Source of the DNA: Thermomicrobiaceae bacterium
GTDB lineage: Bacteria > Chloroflexota > Chloroflexia > Thermomicrobiales > Thermomicrobiaceae
Assembly (NCBI GenBank): GCA_007124395.1
Contig: SLFF01000074.1
Span: 1 to 10,552 of the forward strand
Direction: 5' to 3'
DNA: 10,552 bases
Numbering within the stretch: the stretch's first letter is position 1; each line of letters opens with the position of its first letter. A model generated the notes under the pieces. The model saw nothing but the letters and a program-made list of their open reading frames with translations, did no database searches and had not been told where the DNA came from. The position numbers and the translations under genes are program-made. Shown one piece after another: positions 6,268 through 10,552 of this stretch.

Positions 6268-7383
6268 ATGATTATCGGGGTTCCGAAGGAGATCAAGGAC
6301 AACGAGAACCGTGTGGCGGTTACACCGGGTGGTGTCCGCGAATACGTAGCGAATAACCACACGGTGCTGGTTGAACAATCTGCCGGGGCCGGAAGCGGGT
6401 TTACGGACGACGAGTATAAGGCCGCGGGCGCCGAACTCGTTGCTACTCACGAAGATGTGTTTGCGCGCTCCGAGATGATCGTCAAGGTCAAGGAGCCGAT
6501 TGCACCGGAATACCCACTGCTCCGAGAGGGTCAGATCCTCTACACCTATTTGCACCTGGCAGCCGAAGAAGAGCTGACAAAGGTGCTTACGAACCAGAAG
6601 GTAAACTCACTGGCGTATGAAACGGTACAGCTGCCGGATCGAAGCCTCCCATTGCTGGCGCCCATGAGCGAAGTTGCCGGGCGCATGGCAACTCAGGTCG
6701 GTGCACAGTACCTGACACGAACCCACGGCGGCCGAGGCTTGCTGCTGGGTGGTGTCCCTGGCGTTGCTCCGGCGAAGGTAGCAGTCGTCGGTGGCGGTAT
6801 TGTCGGGACCAACAGTGCACAGATGGCACTGGGTCTGGGCGCCGAAGTGACGATTCTGGATATCAGCATGGATCGACTGCGCTACCTGGATCTCGTCCTG
6901 CATGGTCGAGTCCGGACGATGGCCTCGAACAAGGGCAATCTCGAAGATGTGATTGCCGAGTCAGACCTGGTCATTGGTGCGGTTCTGATTCCGGGCGCAA
7001 AAGCGCCTAAACTTGTCTCGCGGGACATGGTCGCAAGCATGAATGACGGTGCAGTACTGGTTGACGTTGCTATCGATCAGGGCGGCTGCATCGAAACCAT
7101 CAAGCCGACCACGCACAGCGCCCCAACCTATATCGAGCATGGCGTGGTTCACTATGGAGTGACCAACATGCCGGGCGCGGTGCCGCGAACCAGTACCATT
7201 GCATTGAGCAATGTCACCTTGCCATATGGCCTGAAACTGGCAAAGCTCGGTTTCGAGAACGCAGTCAAGAGCGACCAGTCACTGGCACTTGGCGTCAACA
7301 CCTATGATGGACACGTCACCTATGAGTCAGTGGCAACCGCGTTCGGCATGGAGTTCACTCCGCTGAACAAGGTTATTGCCTGA
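6268..7383 (+). CDS. ald: Alanine dehydrogenase
   Basis: Catalyses the reversible NAD-dependent deamination of L-alanine to pyruvate and ammonium in the cytoplasm, serving alanine catabolism or ammonium assimilation. The 371 residues match the family length. Substrate and catalytic positions agree with characterised enzymes by number as well as context: R15 in NENRVAV, K75 in VKVKEP, H96 in YTYLHLA and D270 in VDVAIDQGG. The Rossmann motif VVGGGIVG spans about 173-180, with the ribose-binding acidic residue D198 after it. C-terminal landmarks are [15 protein letters not shown] and LPYGLKLA. The start was chosen by its ribosome site; two upstream starts (GTG 6226, ATG 6262) would only add residues before the usual MIIGVPKE. 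Divergent from rseP. The recombinase gene follows after 112 bases without an obvious terminator, so co-transcription is possible but has no functional logic. Confidence 0.97.
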   Translation: MIIGVPKEIKDNENRVAVTPGGVREYVANNHTVLVEQSAGAGSGFTDDEYKAAGAELVATHEDVFARSEMIVKVKEPIAPEYPLLREGQILYTYLHLAAEEELTKVLTNQKVNSLAYETVQLPDRSLPLLAPMSEVAGRMATQVGAQYLTRTHGGRGLLLGGVPGVAPAKVAVVGGGIVGTNSAQMALGLGAEVTILDISMDRLRYLDLVLHGRVRTMASNKGNLEDVIAESDLVIGAVLIPGAKAPKLVSRDMVASMNDGAVLVDVAIDQGGCIETIKPTTHSAPTYIEHGVVHYGVTNMPGAVPRTSTIALSNVTLPYGLKLAKLGFENAVKSDQSLALGVNTYDGHVTYESVATAFGMEFTPLNKVIA

Positions 7384-7413
7384 GGGGCCGAATCCGACCG
7401 GCACTGAACGATT

Positions 7414-7450
7414 TCCCGGTTATACAGACCAGCGGGGCAGAGAACCGGGA
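7414..7450. repeat. Inverted repeat TCCCGGTT / AACCGGGA before xer
   Basis: Perfect 8-bp arms at 7414-7421 and 7443-7450 with a 21-base spacer, in the gap between ald and the recombinase gene. No T-tract follows, so it is not a standard terminator. It could be a leader hairpin or a protein-binding site. Confidence 0.4.
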
Positions 7451-7451
7451 C

Positions 7452-7476
7452 CGCATCGTCGGAAGTTAGCGATGCG
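7452..7476. repeat. Inverted repeat CGCATCG / CGATGCG before xer
   Basis: Perfect 7-bp arms at 7452-7458 and 7470-7476 around an 11-base loop, ending nine bases before the recombinase Shine-Dalgarno site. As an RNA hairpin it would stand directly beside the ribosome site. It is not a terminator, since no T-run follows. Confidence 0.4.
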
Positions 7477-7484
7477 AAGAATGC

Positions 7485-7491
7485 AGGGGGA
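7485..7491 (+). promoter_or_regulatory. Shine-Dalgarno site of the Xer recombinase
   Basis: AGGGGGA ending four bases before the ATG at 7496. It supports this start over an open extension back into the end of ald from TTG 7376. Confidence 0.65.
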
Positions 7492-7495
7492 ACAA

Positions 7496-8449
7496 ATGGA
7501 GCAGCAGGTTGCCCGATTTCTGGAGCAGCTTGAGACTGAACGTGGTTTCTCGAACAACACCATCTCGGCCTATCGGAATGACCTCCGACAGTTTCTGAGT
7601 TTCATGGAGAGTGGTCGAGTAATCCAGTCCTGGCAGGAGCTTGGTGAGGGTCACCTGACCAGCTATGTGCTGCATTTGCGTGAGCGCGAGTACGCACGGT
7701 CGACGATCGCCCGCAAAGTCGCGGCGGTGAAGTCGTACTGCCACTTCCTCGTTCGAGAGGGCGTACTTCGAGCGGATCCCAGCGATAATCTGGCATCGCC
7801 ACGGGTCGACAAATTCGCCCCGAAGGCGATCAGTGAGGAATCTGTCCGCCTCCTACTGGCCAAGCCGGAAGAGTTGGGAACCCCCGAGGCGTTGCGAGAT
7901 AAGGCAATGCTGGAGACTCTGTACGCGACCGGTATGCGGGTGAGCGAGCTTACTTCGCTGGACGTAGCCGATTTTGACCTCGCTCGAAGCGAGATCGTTT
8001 GCGGGAAGCGTCCGGATCGCGAACGTCGCATTCCGGTTTGCGACACGGCGGTTGATGCGTTGACGAAGTACCTCACCGAGGGGCGACCGCATCTTCGCGG
8101 TGCGACGACCGTGTCAGCGCTGTTCCTGAATCACCGTGGTAACCGGCTGACCCGGCAGGGGTTCTGGCTGATTCTGAAGGCCTACGCTGATGCATGCGGT
8201 ATCGCCGATATCACTCCACACACGATCCGCCACTCGTTTGCGGTGCATAAACTGGCAAATGGCTCAGAGATCCGGGACATCCAGCAGATCATGGGGCATA
8301 TGAGTCTGTCTACGACTCAGGTGTACCAGCAGGTTATCGGCAAAGATGGCCATGACCCCAGTATCGCCAATCATGATGGACTCGACAAAGACGGCGTGCT
8401 GGTAGAGGAAGTCGAGCGTGTCAGGGAGCGTCCGAGTACAACCGACTAG
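7496..8449 (+). CDS. Tyrosine recombinase of the XerC/XerD type
   Basis: A site-specific DNA recombinase, most like XerC/XerD, which resolve chromosome dimers at dif sites near the replication terminus. The 317-residue protein has a SAM-like core-binding domain (about 3-90; GFSNNTISAYRNDLRQF, YARSTIARKVAAVKSYCHFL) and a catalytic domain with the complete set: R148 (ATGMRVSEL), K171 (CGKRPDRERRIPV), H242 and R245 (TPHTIRHSFAVHKL), H268 (IMGHMSLSTTQVY) and nucleophile Y277. Residues 281-317 form a polar, acidic C-terminal tail longer than in typical Xer proteins. The start follows a good ribosome site; an extension upstream would overlap ald and lacks family similarity. It is followed by a strong terminator. 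No phage or integron genes surround it, which favours a housekeeping Xer over an integrase. XerC and XerD cannot be told apart here, so no symbol is given. Confidence 0.9.
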   Translation: MEQQVARFLEQLETERGFSNNTISAYRNDLRQFLSFMESGRVIQSWQELGEGHLTSYVLHLREREYARSTIARKVAAVKSYCHFLVREGVLRADPSDNLASPRVDKFAPKAISEESVRLLLAKPEELGTPEALRDKAMLETLYATGMRVSELTSLDVADFDLARSEIVCGKRPDRERRIPVCDTAVDALTKYLTEGRPHLRGATTVSALFLNHRGNRLTRQGFWLILKAYADACGIADITPHTIRHSFAVHKLANGSEIRDIQQIMGHMSLSTTQVYQQVIGKDGHDPSIANHDGLDKDGVLVEEVERVRERPSTTD

Positions 8450-8469
8450 CATCACGTATGATTAGTGAA

Positions 8470-8510
8470 GAACCCCTCGTCATTTCACGATGAGGGGTTC
8501 GTTGTTGCTT
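8470..8510 (+). terminator. Strong intrinsic terminator between xer and glyS
   Basis: A 12-bp stem (8470-8481 with 8489-8500, one G-T wobble) with a seven-base loop, followed by GTTGTTGCTT. It ends the recombinase transcript 20 bases after its stop codon. It also lies only about 50 bases before the glyS start. Confidence 0.85.
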
Positions 8511-8532
8511 GAGTTCGCCCCGATGTGGTGCC

Positions 8533-8540
8533 AGAGAGGA
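8533..8540 (+). promoter_or_regulatory. Shine-Dalgarno site of glyS
   Basis: AGAGAGGA seven bases before the ATG at 8548. It fixes the start against a TTG-started extension from 8509 that would begin inside the terminator tail. Confidence 0.75.
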
Positions 8541-8547
8541 TTTCAGA

Positions 8548-9951
8548 ATGGCTGACGATCAGCAATCATCGGTAAGCATGGATACCATCGTTGCGCTCGC
8601 CAAGCGTCGTGGTTTCGTCTACCCCGGGAGTGACATCTACGGAGGTCTGGCGAACACTTGGGAGTTCGGCCCGCTGGGGGTCGAGATCAAGCGCAATATC
8701 AAGAGCGCATGGTGGCAGTATTTTGTTCAACGGCGAGCCGATGTCGTTGGCCTCGATGGCGGAATCCTGCTTCATTCCAAGGTCTGGGAAGCGTCCGGAC
8801 ACATCTCGGAATTCTTCGACCCGCTGATCGATTGCCGGAATTGCCGGGCACGATATCGTGCAGATACGCTGGTGGAAGACAAACTCGGCCAGCCGGCAGA
8901 GGGTATGTCCACTGAAGAGTTGACGCGGATTCTTCACGGGGCCGATATGGCCTGCCCTGCCTGTGGTCAGAAGTCGTGGACCGATGTTCGCCAGTTCAAT
9001 CTGATGTTTCAGACCCACCTCGGGCCCGTCGAGGAATCAGGCACCAAGGTTTTCTTGCGGCCGGAAACGGCGCAGAACATCTTCGTCAACTATAAGAACG
9101 TCACCCAGACGACCCGGGTCAAAGTTCCGTTCGGAATCGCTCAAATCGGAAAGGCGTTTCGGAACGAGATCACCCCCGGCAACTTCATCTTCCGGGTGCT
9201 CGAGCTCGAGCAGATGGAGATCGAATACTTCATCAAGGAAGAAGACTGGGAAGAGTCGTTCAACCACTGGCGGGACCAGATGGCCGAGTTCTACCGCTGG
9301 ATTGGCCTGAAGGAGGAACGAGTCCGGGTGCGTGAGCACGAGCAGGATGAACTCTCTCACTATTCCAAGCGAACGGTCGATTACGAGTACAAGTTCCCGT
9401 TTGGCTGGAAAGAGTTGAGTGGCCTGGCGTACCGGACCGACTTCGATCTCCGGAAGCACCAGGAACATAGTGGGGTCGACATGACCTACTACGATCAGCC
9501 GAACGAGGAACGCTTCCTGCCGCACGTCATCGAGCCAACTATGGGTGTCGAGCGCCTGTTGCTGACACTGATCCTCGACGCCTACAACGAGGAGAGCGTC
9601 ACCGACGTCAATGGCAAGGAATACCAGCGGACCGTTCTGAAGCTGCACCCGCGGATCGCTCCGTACAAAGCGGCGGTCTTGCCGTTGTCCAAGAAGCCGG
9701 AGCTGTCTGGCAAGGCGATGGAGATCGTTCGGGAGCTGCGTGATCACATCTCGGTGGAATATGACGAAACGCAGAGCATCGGGCGTCGTTATCGTCGACA
9801 GGACGAGATCGGTACGCCATACTGCGTCACCGTTGATTTCGAAACACTGGATGATGAGGCGGTGACAGTGCGTGATCGGGACTCAATGGCGCAGGAGCGA
9901 ATCTCACTGTCAGAGCTGAAATCGTACCTGCTCGAGCGATTGAACCAGTAG
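8548..9951 (+). CDS. glyS: Glycyl-tRNA synthetase, homodimeric (alpha2) type
   Basis: Class II aminoacyl-tRNA synthetase that attaches glycine to tRNA-Gly in the cytoplasm. At 467 residues it is the single-chain type, not the alpha/beta heterotetramer of many other bacteria. The N-terminus has [26 protein letters not shown] zinc-ribbon insert brings C96 and C99 (CRNC) together with C136 and C139 (CPAC). Class II motif 2 is [21 protein letters not shown] from residue 204, and motif 3 is [13 protein letters not shown] with the arginine at 336. The anticodon-binding domain occupies about 367-467 ([33 protein letters not shown]). The start follows a good ribosome site. No promoter is obvious between the upstream terminator and the gene, and there is no room for a T-box leader. 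The gene is convergent with parB across a strong hairpin. The symbol glyS or glyQS is used for this form. Confidence 0.97.
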   Translation: MADDQQSSVSMDTIVALAKRRGFVYPGSDIYGGLANTWEFGPLGVEIKRNIKSAWWQYFVQRRADVVGLDGGILLHSKVWEASGHISEFFDPLIDCRNCRARYRADTLVEDKLGQPAEGMSTEELTRILHGADMACPACGQKSWTDVRQFNLMFQTHLGPVEESGTKVFLRPETAQNIFVNYKNVTQTTRVKVPFGIAQIGKAFRNEITPGNFIFRVLELEQMEIEYFIKEEDWEESFNHWRDQMAEFYRWIGLKEERVRVREHEQDELSHYSKRTVDYEYKFPFGWKELSGLAYRTDFDLRKHQEHSGVDMTYYDQPNEERFLPHVIEPTMGVERLLLTLILDAYNEESVTDVNGKEYQRTVLKLHPRIAPYKAAVLPLSKKPELSGKAMEIVRELRDHISVEYDETQSIGRRYRRQDEIGTPYCVTVDFETLDDEAVTVRDRDSMAQERISLSELKSYLLERLNQ

Positions 9952-9960
9952 TCTGCCTAC

Positions 9961-9989
9961 CGGCCGATCCGGCTTTCCCGGATCGGCCG
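9961..9989. terminator. Perfect hairpin between convergent glyS and parB
   Basis: Arms 9961-9972 and 9978-9989 are perfectly complementary over 12 GC-rich bases around a five-base loop, starting nine bases after the glyS stop. Neither strand has a T-tract next to it, so it is not a canonical intrinsic terminator. Its place between the ends of two convergent genes suggests a shared, bidirectional transcript end or a 3' stabilising structure. Confidence 0.55.
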
Positions 9990-10008
9990 ATGAGTGTCTC
10001 AACGCTGA

Positions 10009-10552
10009 CTAGAAGTCATCCTCGTCAAGCAGTCGCTCGGAGAGCGTGTTGAGTTCCTCATCCGAGTAGTAGTGAATGACGAGCCGCCCACCTTTTCGCC
10101 CTCGCTTCAACTCCACACGAGTGCCCAGCGATCGCTGGAGCCGGCGTTCGAAATCCTGAACATTCGGATCTTTTGCAGGCTCAGCGGTGGATCGTTCGGT
10201 GGAGTCTGTTCTGCCCTCGTTCCACTCCCGCACCATTCGCTCGGTCTGGCGCACCGTGAGCCGGCGATTGAGGACGAGTTCGAGCCCGGCAATCTGATCG
10301 ACTGAACTGGGTAATCCGAGCAGAGCGCGCGCATGGCCCTCGGTAATCGTTCCCGCCATCAACGCCTGCTGAACCTCTTCTGGACATTGCAGAATCCGGA
10401 GCGCATTGGTGATGGTGCTGCGGTTTTTGCCGACACGATCCGCCAGATCGCCATGTTTCAACCCGAAATCTTCGATGAGTTGTCGATAGGCGGCGGCTTC
10501 TTCCAGAACGTTGAGGTCGGCCCGCTGGATGTTTTCGATCAGTGCGATCTCC
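10009..10552 (-). CDS. parB: Chromosome-partitioning protein ParB, 5' truncated by the window
   Basis: ParB (Spo0J) is the CTP-dependent DNA clamp that loads at parS sites and works with ParA and SMC in chromosome segregation. The visible 180 residues enter in the conserved IENIQRADLNVLEEAAAY segment, whose ENIQR motif contributes to CTP/Mg binding. Next comes the helix-turn-helix that reads parS (about 32-55; LADRVGKNRSTITNALRIL) with the following helices GTITEGHARALL. A charged linker lies at about 113-130. The C-terminal dimerisation domain has DFERRLQRSLGTRVELKRGRKGGRLVIHYYSDEEL. This end is typical of chromosomal, not plasmid, ParB. The frame stays open to the window edge, so the start, the N-terminal CTPase part and any parA lie outside. 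The short acidic end LLDEDDF is intact. Confidence 0.95.
   Translation of the reverse strand, partial: EIALIENIQRADLNVLEEAAAYRQLIEDFGLKHGDLADRVGKNRSTITNALRILQCPEEVQQALMAGTITEGHARALLGLPSSVDQIAGLELVLNRRLTVRQTERMVREWNEGRTDSTERSTAEPAKDPNVQDFERRLQRSLGTRVELKRGRKGGRLVIHYYSDEELNTLSERLLDEDDF

Noticed and set aside
5917..6555. Long open frame on the - strand across the rseP-ald intergenic region
   Set aside because: It overlaps the start of rseP and of ald, both clear genes, and its translation is Arg/His-rich without recognisable features. It is a shadow frame.
7496..8449. The recombinase as an integrase of a genomic island with attachment sites
   Set aside because: No tRNA gene, direct repeats, or phage/plasmid genes are nearby, and the flanks are housekeeping genes of similar composition.
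8477..8496. TTTCACG in the xer-glyS terminator, resembling half of a parS site
   Set aside because: Only 7 consecutive bases match and the second half-site does not. The sequence is explained by the terminator loop.
8450..8547. T-box riboswitch before glyS
   Set aside because: The space is under 100 bases and holds only a simple terminator; the T-box core sequence and specifier stem are absent.
9037..9747. 236-codon open frame antisense to glyS
   Set aside because: It lies wholly within the strongly supported glyS gene, and the hydrophobic-looking translation follows from the codon pattern of the sense strand.

Overview
The window looks like ordinary chromosomal DNA from a free-living bacterium, most likely a member of the Chloroflexota (Thermomicrobia-like). 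That placement is inferred from protein style and moderately high GC (judged by eye). The supporting signs are a homodimer-type (alpha2) glycyl-tRNA synthetase with zinc ribbons, a double-PDZ site-2 protease next to ispG, an S41 protease with an acidic tail, and a chromosomal-type ParB. No rRNA, tRNA, CRISPR array, insertion sequence or phage gene was seen. The two ends cut through genes.

Layout. (1) Positions 2-490, + strand: the 3' part of an S41 C-terminal processing protease, ending in an intrinsic terminator (517-546). (2) Positions 552-5969, - strand: five genes in the order rseP, ispG, cyclase-family hydrolase, PfkB-type sugar kinase, queG. A hairpin with a T-rich tail after ispG (3327-3364) probably divides this run into two units, rseP-ispG and cyclase-pfkB-queG. 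In the second unit the genes overlap tightly: an ATGA stop/start overlap and then a 29-base overlap. (3) Positions 5970-6267: a divergent intergenic region with plausible promoters for both sides and two palindromes. (4) Positions 6268-9951, + strand: alanine dehydrogenase, a Xer-type tyrosine recombinase, a strong terminator, then glycyl-tRNA synthetase. (5) A perfect 12-bp hairpin separates glyS from the convergent, 5'-truncated parB (10009-10552, - strand).

How the genes work together. rseP and ispG form the remnant of the common dxr-rseP-ispG arrangement, pairing membrane proteolysis with the MEP isoprenoid pathway. queG finishes queuosine synthesis on tRNA and glyS charges tRNA-Gly. ald links alanine and pyruvate. 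xer and parB serve chromosome maintenance. The cyclase/kinase pair is the only part whose substrates cannot be deduced.

Six gene starts were placed downstream of the longest possible reading frame, using ribosome binding sites, ATGA coupling or family N-termini: pfkB 2667, cyclase 3308, ispG 4548, ald 6268, xer 7496, glyS 8548. rseP has only a TTG start. I found no convincing new biological system. The points most worth a second look are an apparent frame disruption at the left edge, the coupled hydrolase-kinase-queG unit, and the structured intergenic regions.
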